Source: Methanomicrobiales archaeon | GTDB lineage: Archaea > Halobacteriota > Methanomicrobia > Methanomicrobiales > Methanospirillaceae | Length of the DNA stretch: 40,824 nucleotides | Reading direction: 5' to 3' | Assembly: GCA_025350045.1 (NCBI GenBank) | Contig: JANXYM010000077.1 | Coordinates: 1 to 40,824 of the forward strand | Part shown: positions 23,912-33,422 of the stretch, one piece after another | Layout: every line of letters starts with the position of its first letter | Position numbering within the stretch: position 1 is the stretch's first letter | Made by a program: the position numbers and the translations under genes | Notes under the pieces: generated by a model | The model's database searches: none | What the model was told of the DNA's origin: nothing | The model's input: only the letters and a program-made list of their open reading frames with translations

Positions 23912-25900
23912 TTACCGGATCTTACTCCCCGGTTCCACTGGCCGGAACGGCACCAGCAGTGATGCAGCATCCCCGGCTGCAAGAACCATACCGTTGCTCT
24001 CCACGCCGAAGATTTTTGCCGGAGCGAGATTGGTGACAACCACGACATCCTTTCCTACCAGTTCCTCGGATTTATAGAACTGCTGCATGCCGGCAACTAT
24101 CTGGCGTGTTTCGGTCCCGATATCGACCTGCAACTTTAAGAGTTTGTTCGATTTCGGTACTGGCTCAGCTGAAAGCACTTTTCCGGTCCTGATATCCAGT
24201 TTCTGGAATTCCTCGAATGTAACCATTGGTATCTTCTCCGTCTTCTTGTTCGCTTCTGCCACTCGCTTCTGGAGCAGGTCATCGAGCTCCTTAACCTGTT
24301 CCTCTTCCATCTTCACAAAGAGCGGGGTAGGAGCCTTGATGCATGCCTCAGGGACCGGGTGCGTGGCATCGCTGATCGGATGATTTGCCACTTGATCGTA
24401 ATAACCCAGTTGTTTCCAGCACTCCTGTGCTGTCATCGGCATTACCGGTTCGAGGAGCAGTGCGAGGGCTTTTGTTATCTGGACACAGTTTTTGATCACG
24501 TGTGCTGCTGCTGCCCGATCGGTCTTGATCAGTTTCCACGGTGCGTTCGTCTGGATGTAGGTATTGCCGAACGCCGCAAGCGCCATAATAGAATCGACAG
24601 CACCTTTGAACTCGTACTCCTGCATGTACCCGTTAACGGTTACAAGGCACTTTTCGATCTCAGCAGTTATCGCCGGATCTACTACACCTCCGGGTATGCC
24701 CTCCCATTCTTTCTGGGCGAAATAAAGCGTGCGGTACACAAAGTTGCCAAAGATATTGACAACCTCGTTGTTGATCCGCTCCCCAAATACTTTCCACGAG
24801 AAGTTCAGTTCCTTGGTGTGGCTTGTGTATGCGAGCAGGTAATAGCGCAGGTAATCGGCAGGCAGTCCTTTGTCAAGGTAATCGTCATTTGTCCAGACGA
24901 CATATCCCCGTGATTTAGAGAATTTGTGGTCGTCCACCTTGACCATCCCGCTTGCCACAATCGCGTGCGGAACCCCGTAGCCTGCACCTTTCAGGAGGGC
25001 CGGCCAGAAGATACCGTGGTGGTAGATGATGTCGCCGCCTATGAAATGGGTAACCCTGTTCTCGCCGCACCAGAACCGTTTCCAGTCGTTGCCGGTCTTT
25101 TTGGCCCATTCTTCGGTGAAGGCGATGTAGCCGATCGGGGCATCGACCCATACATAGACCACGAGATCATCGCGGCTAGGGAACTTCACACCCCATTCGA
25201 GCGTGCGGGTGATACACCAGTCGTGAAGTTCGTCTTTTATCCAGCCTATTGCATAGTTCTTTGCATTGCTCGTTCCTTTAATCGTGTCAAGGTAGGGAAG
25301 CAGGAAATCCTTGAACTCCGAGAGTTTGAAGAAAAAATGTTCCTGATCCCTGAACTCGGCTTTTGTCCCGCAGACCTTGCAGAGCGGATCTTTTATTTCG
25401 CCGGGCTCAAGGTGCTTGCCACAACCCTGATCGCATTCGTCGCCCCGGGCTGGTTTACCGCAGTGGGGACAGGTGCCCTCAACATACCGGTCAGGGAGAA
25501 AGCGTTTGCATTTTGGGCAATAGGCCTGGTGTACGATCTGCTTGTAGATGTAACCGTTCTTCTCGAGTTCGGCTACAATGGTTTGTGTGCGGTGATGGTT
25601 TGCCGGGTTGTCGGTCATGCCGAAATGATCGAACATGACATTCATCCGCTTGAATGTCTGGTCGAAGTGAGCATGGTAGCGTTCGGACATCGCGCGTGGG
25701 GTGATTCCGGCTTCTTCAGCAGAAACCACAATCGGTGTCCCGTGATTGTCCGAACCGCAGACGAATACTACTTCCTCTCCCATCCGCCGCATATAGCGGA
25801 CGTACGCATCGGCAGGAACGTACGTTCGCAGGTGTCCGAGATGGCAGGGGCCGTTTGTGTACGGCAGCCCGCAGGTGACGAGCAGCGGTGGGGATGTCAT
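23912..25900 (-). CDS. metG: Methionine--tRNA ligase
   Basis: From the ATG at 25900 the enzyme is 662 residues. It charges tRNA-Met. It starts LLVTCGLPYTNGPCHLGHLR with the HIGH-type motif at 20-23, has a zinc knuckle region with CPKC, CPHC, CDQGC and CKVC pairs (about 130-180), and the KMSKS counterpart HKFSKSRGY near 335. An anticodon-binding helical domain follows, then a fused C-terminal tRNA-binding OB domain (FQKLDIRTGKVLSAEPVPKS to the end), as in many MetRS. The frame stays open to 26296, but that part is antisense to the divergent gene and unlike MetRS. Confidence 0.96.
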   Translation of the reverse strand: MTSPPLLVTCGLPYTNGPCHLGHLRTYVPADAYVRYMRRMGEEVVFVCGSDNHGTPIVVSAEEAGITPRAMSERYHAHFDQTFKRMNVMFDHFGMTDNPANHHRTQTIVAELEKNGYIYKQIVHQAYCPKCKRFLPDRYVEGTCPHCGKPARGDECDQGCGKHLEPGEIKDPLCKVCGTKAEFRDQEHFFFKLSEFKDFLLPYLDTIKGTSNAKNYAIGWIKDELHDWCITRTLEWGVKFPSRDDLVVYVWVDAPIGYIAFTEEWAKKTGNDWKRFWCGENRVTHFIGGDIIYHHGIFWPALLKGAGYGVPHAIVASGMVKVDDHKFSKSRGYVVWTNDDYLDKGLPADYLRYYLLAYTSHTKELNFSWKVFGERINNEVVNIFGNFVYRTLYFAQKEWEGIPGGVVDPAITAEIEKCLVTVNGYMQEYEFKGAVDSIMALAAFGNTYIQTNAPWKLIKTDRAAAAHVIKNCVQITKALALLLEPVMPMTAQECWKQLGYYDQVANHPISDATHPVPEACIKAPTPLFVKMEEEQVKELDDLLQKRVAEANKKTEKIPMVTFEEFQKLDIRTGKVLSAEPVPKSNKLLKLQVDIGTETRQIVAGMQQFYKSEELVGKDVVVVTNLAPAKIFGVESNGMVLAAGDAASLLVPFRPVEPGSKIR

Positions 25901-25934
25901 GACTACATTTTTTGATTGTGATGCGTAATAAGAT

Positions 25935-26732
25935 ATGACCATGGCCAAGCTGCACAAACTCACCACGCGGGCGTTCGGGGCGGAACCCGGTATGCCGGAT
26001 GTTGCCCCGCTTTCGGAATGGATTGCGGAGCATCGCGGCACGATGGCCGACCTTACGACATTCCAGTTGTCCCGATCGCTCGCCCCGCAACTGGCAGCGG
26101 GAATCGGCCACCCCTGCGCAGGTGGAAAGTTCTGTGCGGACCGTATACGATCATCACTGTATGGGGTAGCTGGAACGCGGGTTACTGAAGAGATAACCGT
26201 GCATACTGAAGCGATTATTGAGGATGCGGCAGGCATTGTAGTGCAGAAGCGCAACAGCTGGTGTGCGCTGCCGGCCCCGCATGTGCTCGGGCTCACCGAT
26301 GGTTACTATTGCGATGATGAAGAGTGGAGCGATGCGTTAACCGATGCTTACAGCACAATAATGCGGGCAATGCGGGATATCGGTATCGCGGGGCACGTGT
26401 TGATCGGTGATAAAACACCCGAGATGGAGATTGTCGCACTCGCAGCGAAGAATGTTTTTTTCTTTCAGCCGGATGCAGATCGAAAAGGATTTGGATGTTT
26501 GATGGAACACCAGCGTCAGATTGCTGTGTGCCCGAAACAATTGGAAACGGTTTTTGATCTCAGCAATGAGTATGATCTGCGGAAGATCATTATTGTTGAT
26601 GCAGATGAAGACGCGATCACGCTCGCACTTTCCCGTCTTGATCCGGATCAGGTGAGTGTCGGCGGGTACTGCCTGGATGAAAGCGGGGATTACTGGCAGA
26701 ACCTGGTTGATACTGCGGTATACACCCGATGA
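25935..26732 (+). CDS. Conserved-looking hypothetical protein
   Basis: The 265-residue soluble product is divergent from metG, with 34 bp between the starts, so the two may share a promoter region. It has a Cys pair (HPCAGGKFCADRIR), a long central helix (WSDALTDAYSTIMRAMRDIG) and a C-terminal alternating strand/helix part (DLRKIIIVDADEDAITLALS). I do not recognise the family. The start is ATGACCATG, so 25935 or 25941. Coding is supported by its length and by the divergent layout; the overlapping minus-strand frame is its shadow. Confidence 0.7.
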   Translation: MTMAKLHKLTTRAFGAEPGMPDVAPLSEWIAEHRGTMADLTTFQLSRSLAPQLAAGIGHPCAGGKFCADRIRSSLYGVAGTRVTEEITVHTEAIIEDAAGIVVQKRNSWCALPAPHVLGLTDGYYCDDEEWSDALTDAYSTIMRAMRDIGIAGHVLIGDKTPEMEIVALAAKNVFFFQPDADRKGFGCLMEHQRQIAVCPKQLETVFDLSNEYDLRKIIIVDADEDAITLALSRLDPDQVSVGGYCLDESGDYWQNLVDTAVYTR

Positions 26733-26760
26733 CAGGTAAAAAAGGATAGAGATTCTGGTT

Positions 26761-27264
26761 TTAGTTCTGACCAATCTGGTGAGATACTGAGGGAATGCTG
26801 ATCTGATCGTACCATATTTTACGATACCCGTCAGGGAAAATAATTGTAGTAGTCGAAGGTGAGAAATCCGGTGAGATGAGTGGTGCGAACCAGTACGCGT
26901 TGAGAATTTTTTCTGCCCGTTCGAATGACACGGATGGTGACTCCATTCTCGTTCTTCCATTCTCCAGGGTTACCGAGGCAAAGGATGGAACGATAACGGA
27001 AGATGAAGAACTTGTTGCTTTTGTCACCATCACCGGTTTTTCTGCATGTCCTTCAAATGCGGATTTGAGTTCGGCAGCCGGATCGGCAATCTTGAAAAAT
27101 ACTGCAGTCTGCTCGAACAGGGAAAGATCATACTGCATATCGATATCTGCATTCCCGTTCTGTGCAAGAGTGATGGTGAGTGACTTCATGGTAAATGCCT
27201 GTGCTGGCATTACTAACAATGCCAGTACGAACAGGCACCCGATGACAAGATAACTTTTTTTCAT
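26761..27264 (-). CDS. Exported hypothetical protein
   Basis: The 167-residue product has a typical signal peptide (MKKSYLVIGCLFVLALLVMP, cleavage after AQA) and an external domain starting FTMKSLTITLAQNGNADIDM, with a Ser-rich stretch in the middle and WFAPLISPDFSPSTTTIIFP near the end. No membrane anchor is seen after the signal. The family is not recognised. A TATA box on this strand (TTTTTTAA, 27289-27296) lies 25 nt before the ATG. Confidence 0.7.
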   Translation of the reverse strand: MKKSYLVIGCLFVLALLVMPAQAFTMKSLTITLAQNGNADIDMQYDLSLFEQTAVFFKIADPAAELKSAFEGHAEKPVMVTKATSSSSSVIVPSFASVTLENGRTRMESPSVSFERAEKILNAYWFAPLISPDFSPSTTTIIFPDGYRKIWYDQISIPSVSHQIGQN

Positions 27265-27511
27265 GTGGATGGTTGTACGATTGTGGAGGTTAAAAAATCA
27301 TCAGATGGTTGGAGTGATAGTTATTCATTGTTATGAACATCCATCCGGCGTTCCGGTGAACCGAATTGTGGTAATTCTCTCCCGTCCCGGTAGTCCGGAA
27401 GTCCGTGGAGGAACCCGTGATGCATCGGCACAGGGTTGGTAACCGTAAATCATCTGGCAGGCGGAAGACTGAACGACAGGATCCCGATACGATATCATCG
27501 CGAGGTCCGGT

Positions 27512-27536
27512 AAAAAAATGAGGGAAAACGTTTCCC
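27512..27536 (-). terminator. Intrinsic-type terminator after the PEGA gene
   Basis: On the minus strand GGGAAA-CGT-TTTCCC is followed after three bases by T7 (27512-27518). It begins 2 bp beyond the PEGA gene stop, in the right orientation. A hairpin plus T-run is well formed here, although archaea usually need only the T-run. Confidence 0.6.
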
Positions 27537-27538
27537 GG

Positions 27539-28781
27539 TTATTTTCTGCGGAGTGTAAGGAGCAGGGTTGCACCCACAAGGCTGGTAATAATCACCGGCA
27601 GCGGGAGTGGGGACTGGGTTGTCGGTACCGGTGTGGGTTGGGCCGGACTCAGTGTCACATAGATATCCACCATCTCACCCGCAGCAGGCTGGCGGGGTAC
27701 GGTACCGGTAGTGGTAGTATACCCCGGTTTTGAGACTGTGAAGGTGGAAAATGGTGTGCCGGTCGTTGCTACCGATATTTTCAGTTCTCCATTGCGTATG
27801 ACACCCATGGTGTTCGATCCGACCATGACCGTGGCACCTTCGACATTGGCATGGACGGCGATCCATCCGTGCTCGCTTCCCGGCGGGTTGACCGGTGCGG
27901 AAGTCTGGACTGTGGTTGTCAGGGTGATGATGGGAGAGTGGGTAACCCGGACCGGGACCGTCTGGCCCTTTGCAGGTGCGGCAGGCAGGGATCCTGATGC
28001 AGTCAAGTACCCTGCCTTTTCCACGCGGTACATTTTGAAGGGTGTTCCGGTACTATAGACCTGGACCGAGAGTACCCCGTCCGCGATCATCCCCTCGTAT
28101 TCAGAGTCGAAATAGACAGTTGCCCCATTCACATTACAGGAACCGTGTACCATCCCGCATCGCCACCAATGGGTGTCAACATCGTTGTGGGGATGGTCGT
28201 GGGTGGGGTTGTTGCTGTGGGTACCGGGTTGAGGGTTGCATACAGATCAATCGTCTGATCTGATGCGGGCATACGGGAAATCGATCCCGCGTAGGTGACA
28301 TACCCGCTCCTGCTCACCGTGTATGAAGTAAAGGGTGTGCCAGTGGTGGAAATTTCGAGAGTGAAGATACCACTGGTTATGGTACCTTTGGTTACCCCAT
28401 CGAATGCTACAGATGCTCCATCAATATTACTGTGAACTGTGAACTGTGAACCATCCTTTGCCGCTACCAGTGGGTTTTGGACTGAGTGTGACCAGGATCT
28501 CGATATTTGCCGGTCCCCCGGGAACGAAGCTGAGACTGCCGGACTTGTAATAATATCCATCCCTTGTTACCGTGTATGTACTGTAGAGGTTACCGTCAGG
28601 AACGTCAAGAAAACCTCCCGATATAGTACCAGCCGGAGTCCCGTCAAGGGAGACCGTGGCACCATCGACATTACAAGTGAATGTCACATAGCCCTCCCGG
28701 AGGGGGTGTGGCAAGTACCGGGGTACTGCAGAGGCAGAGTCCCATAAGGAGTACACAGAGAAAGAACCGCTTTCTATTCAT
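27539..28781 (-). pseudogene. PEGA-repeat surface protein gene broken by three frameshifts
   Basis: The intact product would be about 410 residues: a signal peptide from the ATG at 28781 (MNRKRFFLCVLLMGLCL), four PEGA repeats (motif like G..V.CNVDGATVSLDG, TG.PF..YTV...GY), Pro/Thr linkers, and a C-terminal transmembrane helix plus LRRK tail. The frame changes three times. At a C5 run (28702-28706 on this strand) one base too many separates the signal peptide from repeat 1. At 28430-28450 a 7-bp unit (CTGTGAA on plus) is present three times where two would keep the frame into repeat 2. Near 28137-28145 one base is missing before repeat 3. It ends with a good terminator. Confidence 0.8.
28430..28450. 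repeat. Three tandem 7-bp repeats inside the PEGA gene
   Basis: CTGTGAA is repeated three times without interruption. Two copies would read W-F-T-V-H-S-N-I-D-G across repeat 2 of the PEGA protein; three copies add 7 bp and force a stop (HSSQ then TAA). Because 7 is not a multiple of 3, each gain or loss switches the frame. Confidence 0.9.
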
Positions 28782-28855
28782 ACCAACAGAATACCCTGTG
28801 CTAGTTATTATGGTTACCCGGCAGGGTAGCCGGAATGACATATTTGCCTACAGCA

Positions 28856-29827
28856 TCAGTTCGATTCTGCCGCTTTCACGAACTCATCGAAATGCCGGCT
28901 CTTCTTGAACAGCCACCAGGTGAACCGCTCGATCACTGAAAAGTTGAACGAACCCCCCGCTGCATTCGGGTGTCCGCCCCCGCCAAATTCCCGTGCGATA
29001 ATATGGCTTATCGGCGGTACAGAGCGCACCGAAAACTTGCCGTCTTTTCCTATGATCACTTCAATATCGGTCTTCCGCTCATCCCGGATGAAATGGGCGG
29101 TCTCACTCGGGTAACCGTAGAGCGGTGCAAATGCGATCCTGTATTTTTTCCCCAGGAATGTTGCCTGTTTCAGGCTGCGCTGCATCATTGCATCCATCTC
29201 TGCCTTGATCTCCGCGTACTCCTGCTCGATCAAAGGATCTGAAAAGATCCCGTCTACAAGACAGTCCCGGACATGCTCGCGGTTCTTCTTTCGCTGGAGC
29301 ACCTGACCTAGTACTGCCGAACGCGGGTCAGCATGTTTCCAGAGATCATAATCGCAGACTACGCGGGCAACCTCAACAGCAATTGGATTTTCAGGGGACA
29401 GATCGCGAGCAACGATTCCCGTGCCGCATACTGATGTATCGATGTGGAGTAGTGCAACAATCCGCTCAATCTTTTTAATTTCGTCGTCCCGCCAGCGGTG
29501 GTGATCCCGCCACTCTATGTTCCAGCCGTTTGCCTTTGCCTTGCCTGCTATCAATTCAGTTTCCCGGTGATACCCGAGATCCGAGATTGAGAGCAGGTCA
29601 CCTTTTCCCTCGCAGGAAGCTACCATTGCAAAGAGAGCGGCAAACTTTCCAACAGAGCTCCAGATAGTGAACACGCCGTCAGTGCCAAACTTCATCCGGT
29701 GAATGGCATCCGCTCCCACGGCATCGAGATCGTTGTGTGTGAGGTGGACAACATGTGCGGTGCGGCTCTTTATTGCATTCAAAAGACCGCTGTTTTCTCC
29801 ACTGGCACGTGCATTCGGGAGTGACAT
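28856..29827 (-). CDS. DHH-family phosphoesterase
   Basis: The 323-residue protein has the DHH domain with HNDLDAVGAD (about 30-39), ISDLGYH, and WRDHHRW, giving the metal-binding Asp and His residues, and a DHHA1 domain ending FGGGGHPNAAGGSF, the substrate-binding loop. Relatives cleave oligoribonucleotides, pAp or cyclic dinucleotides (NrnA, GdpP, RecJ-like archaeal enzymes). The substrate here is not predictable. A TATA box lies at 29851-29860, 24 nt before the start, implying a leaderless transcript. It is divergent from tRNA-Phe. Confidence 0.9.
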   Translation of the reverse strand: MSLPNARASGENSGLLNAIKSRTAHVVHLTHNDLDAVGADAIHRMKFGTDGVFTIWSSVGKFAALFAMVASCEGKGDLLSISDLGYHRETELIAGKAKANGWNIEWRDHHRWRDDEIKKIERIVALLHIDTSVCGTGIVARDLSPENPIAVEVARVVCDYDLWKHADPRSAVLGQVLQRKKNREHVRDCLVDGIFSDPLIEQEYAEIKAEMDAMMQRSLKQATFLGKKYRIAFAPLYGYPSETAHFIRDERKTDIEVIIGKDGKFSVRSVPPISHIIAREFGGGGHPNAAGGSFNFSVIERFTWWLFKKSRHFDEFVKAAESN

Positions 29828-29850
29828 TGGTTAATACTGTCATTGCAGCG

Positions 29851-29860
29851 TATAAAAAAG
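29851..29860 (-). promoter_or_regulatory. TATA box for the DHH phosphoesterase
   Basis: On the minus strand CTTTTTTATA lies 24 nt upstream of the ATG at 29827, as expected for a leaderless archaeal gene. Confidence 0.5.
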
Positions 29861-29933
29861 AGTGGTTACACCCCATTAATCGATCAAACGACCGGATCAT
29901 TTATTAGTTACCAGCGACAACATTTGTACTCCT

Positions 29934-30007
29934 GCCCTAGTAGCTCAGCTCGGGAGAGCGCTAGACTGAAGATCTAGTTGTCGCCTGTTCAAATCAGGCC
30001 TGGGGCA
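29934..30007 (+). tRNA. tRNA-Phe(GAA)
   Basis: This 74-nt gene has acceptor GCCCTAG/CTGGGGC (one G-U), D arm GCTC/GAGC, anticodon stem CTAGA/TCTAG with loop CTGAAGA (anticodon GAA), T arm GCCTG-TTCAAAT-CAGGC and discriminator A. There is no intron and no encoded CCA. The antiporter gene starts 87 bp downstream. Confidence 0.95.
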
Positions 30008-30094
30008 CTTCTTCTTTGTTTTTATGAGACGATCTTTTATCTTTTATTCCGGAGAAACAGGTACCTTGCTAATAATGACCTGTATGAGGTTGCA

Positions 30095-32071
30095 ATGAAC
30101 CTGATGCTCGCAGCGGTTATCATCGTATCCCTGTCTATCGCACTCCTGTATATTGGCAATCAGTTCCGGCTCCCGAGTATTGTTTCATTCCTGATCATCG
30201 GGATGCTGCTGGGGCCATTTGGGTTAGGCATCATCACCGACCAGTCTGCTATCGAGACTTTTGGCCAGATAGGAATTGTCCTTTTACTCTTCACAATCGG
30301 TCTTGAGTTCTCGTTCGAAAAACTCCTTCATTCCTGGCGAACGGTTATCATTGGCGGGCTGCTCCAGGTATGCACAACGATTGTAGCAATCACCCTTGTC
30401 ACTTCGTATTTCAAATTCCCGTTCAATGAAGCACTCGTTTTTGGATTCATTGTATCCCTCTCCAGTACAGCAATTGTGATGAAGATCCTGCAGGAGCGCA
30501 GGGAAGTCGATACGCTCCAGGGTCGGACCCTCCTTGGAATCCTTATCTTCCAGGATCTTGCCATCATCCCGATGATCCTCATCACCCCACTTCTTGTGGG
30601 CAGTAGTGGTCCTGACCTGGAGAGGCTCCCGTACCAGCTCGGAAAAGTAGCCGGTCTCCTGCTGGCTATCATTATCCTCGCCAAATGGGTCATCCCATCT
30701 TTACTCTACAGGATCGCCCGCCAGAAGAATCGCGAACTCTTCTTCATCACTATAGCTGGCACCTGCCTTTGTATTGCCTGGCTGACAAGTGAAGCCGGCC
30801 TCTCGGTGACTCTGGGAGCCTTTGTAGCAGGCCTTATCATCGGCGAATCTGATTACAATATTGATGCACTCAGCCACATTATCCCGTTCCGGGATGTATT
30901 TGCAGCAATATTTTTCCTCTCCATTGGGATGCTCCTCAATACCATTACGGTATTTCGTGATCTTAATTGGGTCATATTCATCGTTATCATCATCCTGTTC
31001 GTCAAGATACTGACGGGTGTATTTTCTGCCGCTGTTCTTGGCATGCCCGCCCGGGTCTGTATTTTTACCGGCCTTGCACTCTGCCAGATCGGGGAGTTTT
31101 CTTTTGTGCTGGCAAAGAGCGGTCTTGATTCTCATCTCATCTCTGATGGACTCTACCAGCTTTTTCTGGCAGGAGCGATCATCACCATGGCCTTGACCCC
31201 GTTTGCCATGAATGCCTCTCCGCGCATTGTTGAAATGTATTACCGGGTTGTGCCAAGGATGGCAGTACGGCCCGGGCAACCGGAATTGGATAACAATGCT
31301 GAGAAAAACCTTTCCGGCCATATGATCATTGCCGGGTATGGTGCTACCGGTAAGAGTGTAGCACGGGCTGCTGAGATTACCGGCATTCCCTATATGGTGA
31401 TCGAGCTGAACCCGGAAATTATCCGGAAGGAGAAAACATCCCGCCACCCCCATTTCGTTTTTGGGGATGCAGCCCAGCGCGAAGTCCTTGAACATGCCGG
31501 GATATACAATGCACGGTCACTCGTTGTCGTTATCTCGGAACAGGAAGCCATACCCCGTATCGTTCACCTTGCCCGGCAACTCTCCCCCCACATTCATATC
31601 GTTGCCCGTATTCAGCATATCCGGCATACGCAGAAGCTTCTCGATATCGGTGCAGATGAGGTGGTATCCGAAGAATTTGAAGCAGCTCGGGAGATTTTTA
31701 CCCGCGCTTTGCGGAAATATCATCTGCCCGAAACAGAGATCCAGAAGATTGTTACACGGCTTCAGAAATGGGGATACGCAAAATTTATCAAGAATCCCGA
31801 GAACGGCCGGACGATATCCAGCATTGATACCCTGCTGCATTCCCTCCGGATACATACAATTAAAGTTGAACCCGGTTCTTTCTCTGAAGGAAAGACCCTC
31901 GCCGACCTTGATATCAGGAATCGTTTCGGTATTGCAGAGTTTGGGTTCCGGCATGGGGAGAAGACCGTTTTTGATCCTGATAATGACCTGAAGATTACCG
32001 CAGGGGATGCACTGATCATTTTTGCATCCGATGAGACAATTGAAGAAATGTCGCCGCTCTTTCGAGCCTGA
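30095..32071 (+). CDS. CPA2-type cation:proton antiporter with RCK domains (KefB/TrkA-like)
   Basis: From the ATG at 30095 the product is 658 residues. About 370 residues form 11-13 transmembrane helices of the Na+/H+ exchanger (CPA2) fold, with FLIIGMLLGPFGLG and GIVLLLFTIGLEF near the start. Then comes an RCK-N (TrkA-N) domain with the nucleotide loop IIAGYGATGKSVARAAE, and an RCK-C (TrkA-C) domain near the end (LADLDIRNRFGIAEF to the end). It probably exchanges K+ or Na+ for protons, gated by NAD(H) or another ligand. The frame runs back to 29978 but that part overlaps tRNA-Phe; 30095 has a GAGGT site (30085-30089). Confidence 0.92.
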   Translation: MNLMLAAVIIVSLSIALLYIGNQFRLPSIVSFLIIGMLLGPFGLGIITDQSAIETFGQIGIVLLLFTIGLEFSFEKLLHSWRTVIIGGLLQVCTTIVAITLVTSYFKFPFNEALVFGFIVSLSSTAIVMKILQERREVDTLQGRTLLGILIFQDLAIIPMILITPLLVGSSGPDLERLPYQLGKVAGLLLAIIILAKWVIPSLLYRIARQKNRELFFITIAGTCLCIAWLTSEAGLSVTLGAFVAGLIIGESDYNIDALSHIIPFRDVFAAIFFLSIGMLLNTITVFRDLNWVIFIVIIILFVKILTGVFSAAVLGMPARVCIFTGLALCQIGEFSFVLAKSGLDSHLISDGLYQLFLAGAIITMALTPFAMNASPRIVEMYYRVVPRMAVRPGQPELDNNAEKNLSGHMIIAGYGATGKSVARAAEITGIPYMVIELNPEIIRKEKTSRHPHFVFGDAAQREVLEHAGIYNARSLVVVISEQEAIPRIVHLARQLSPHIHIVARIQHIRHTQKLLDIGADEVVSEEFEAAREIFTRALRKYHLPETEIQKIVTRLQKWGYAKFIKNPENGRTISSIDTLLHSLRIHTIKVEPGSFSEGKTLADLDIRNRFGIAEFGFRHGEKTVFDPDNDLKITAGDALIIFASDETIEEMSPLFRA

Positions 32072-32137
32072 ACAACACAAATGATATCCGGGTAATAGGC
32101 AGTTTTCCGGTCCCAAACCCGGATATACCTCTAATGA

Positions 32138-32749
32138 TCATGCACTTCTCATACGGTTTCCGATCACGGTGATGATTGAAGGATTCCCTTCGATCTGGAA
32201 CATTGGATCGGAGCGGGAGAGAATTGTGTGGAGCCCAGTACTTGTCCTGATGTGTATATTCCAGGACTCGGTAGTCCAGTCATCCTCCTCTCCGGAAACT
32301 TTAACCGAATGTTCTATCGTAAAGGTAATCATCGTATTGAGGGGAATCCGGATGGCTTCCGGTGTTTCCTGTAATATCGCTTCTGGTGTCATCGAGAGGA
32401 AGTGCGCGGAAAAATTACTGGCCCACAGGACATTCATCTTGGCTTTATATCGTCCGAATAAACCCATATTCTGTGCCCGTGCATCAGCACCCGCCTGTTC
32501 CACGCCAGCCTGAACCAGTTTGTTGACCGGCACACAGAGCAACTGCCGGTCGGTCACCACGAGGTTAACCAGATCGGTTTTCAAAAATGACCTATGGTGT
32601 TCGAGACCGGTAATAATCCCCAGTACACGTTCCTGCCCCTCGTTTCTTGCAGATGATAGGGCGCACGAAATCGGGAGCTGCATTCCACATGACGTACAGA
32701 ATTTTTTATCCGGTTCAAACTGCGCTCCGCACTGTGTACAAAATGCCAT
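32138..32749 (-). CDS. Zinc-ribbon protein with a PH-like domain
   Basis: The 203-residue product begins with a double-cysteine zinc ribbon (MAFCTQCGAQFEPDKKFCTS, Cys4, Cys7, Cys18, Cys21), followed by a strand-rich domain (LVNLVVTDRQLLCVPVNKL, IRIPLNTMITFTIEHSVKV, WNIHIRTSTGLHTILSRSD) that looks like a PH-type fold. There is no membrane segment. It shares this combination of ribbon plus PH-like domain with the larger membrane protein at 11.3 kb, in reversed order. Function unknown. A TATA-like GCATAATACC (minus strand, near 32783-32792) lies about 35 nt upstream. Confidence 0.7.
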   Translation of the reverse strand: MAFCTQCGAQFEPDKKFCTSCGMQLPISCALSSARNEGQERVLGIITGLEHHRSFLKTDLVNLVVTDRQLLCVPVNKLVQAGVEQAGADARAQNMGLFGRYKAKMNVLWASNFSAHFLSMTPEAILQETPEAIRIPLNTMITFTIEHSVKVSGEEDDWTTESWNIHIRTSTGLHTILSRSDPMFQIEGNPSIITVIGNRMRSA

Positions 32750-33005
32750 CGGGAATCAGACCTCATACATTGGTTTTTGGGTATTATGCCCTCTCGTACA
32801 TCAAGGTACGGTAAAGAAAAAAAGATGTGGATCCGGTTTTTCTCTTACGCTGAGCAGGACTCGTGCTCTTAAAAAATAATTTCCGTATTGATTTTTGCGC
32901 ATGAAGGAATGCTGTCGGGAGGAGATTGTTTATCGCATAAAAGCATCTTTTTTTAACCTGATGGGATAACCCAATGGTACCAGATCGTTTTCAGAAAGGA
33001 GCATT

Positions 33006-33413
33006 ATGGGATTATTTGATGACCTGAATAAAGCGATGAAACAGGCTGAAGAGGAGATCAGGAAATCCGGTCTCGACCAGCGCATGAGGGATCTTGAACA
33101 GGGACTCAACAAAGCAGGAAAAGATGTTGATCCGGGCCTGAAAAACCCGTCATCGGGACAACCAGAAGCAACTGCCCCCCGGCAGGTAACACCTGCTTCC
33201 GGTACCCGGCAGCCGCATCCCGGTTATGCCAAGATTGCGGCATGGGTGAAGAGGAAATGCGGCTCTCGTATTTCAGAAATCTCCGATCCCTGCCAGAAGA
33301 ACCTCGAACTCGAACAAATGTCTGCAGAAGCCTGTTCCGGTCTGTCATCAAAGGCAAAAAAGGGTTTTTTGGACTATCTTAAAAGCCAGAACTACGAGCA
33401 GCTTCTCAAATAA
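33006..33413 (+). CDS. Small helical protein upstream of the primase-like gene
   Basis: The 135-residue soluble protein has an N-terminal amphipathic helix (MGLFDDLNKAMKQAEEEIRK), a second helix (LDQRMRDLEQGLNKAGKDVD), a Pro/Gly/Thr linker and a C-terminal helical domain with three cysteines (RKCGSRISEISDPCQ, SAEACSGL) ending KGFLDYLKSQNYEQLLK. No family recognised. A strong Shine-Dalgarno (AAAGGAG, 32995-33001) sets the start. The primase-like gene begins 9 bp after its stop, so the two are probably cotranscribed. Confidence 0.75.
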   Translation: MGLFDDLNKAMKQAEEEIRKSGLDQRMRDLEQGLNKAGKDVDPGLKNPSSGQPEATAPRQVTPASGTRQPHPGYAKIAAWVKRKCGSRISEISDPCQKNLELEQMSAEACSGLSSKAKKGFLDYLKSQNYEQLLK

Positions 33414-33422
33414 GTTTGTGCA

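Noticed and set aside
24926-25915. 329-codon plus-strand frame within metG
   Set aside because: It is a long shadow of the metG coding strand; metG is unambiguous by its motifs.
25901-26296. 132-residue N-terminal extension of the methionyl-tRNA synthetase frame
   Set aside because: It is antisense to the divergent gene at 25935, unlike MetRS, and the ATG at 25900 matches the normal N-terminus.
28427-28756. Three overlapping PEGA frames read as separate genes
   Set aside because: Their repeats join into one protein once three small frameshifts are undone, and a signal peptide lies upstream of the first, so they are one broken gene.
29978-30094. N-terminal extension of the antiporter frame
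   Set aside because: It overlaps the tRNA-Phe gene; the ATG at 30095 has a ribosome site and begins the first membrane helix.
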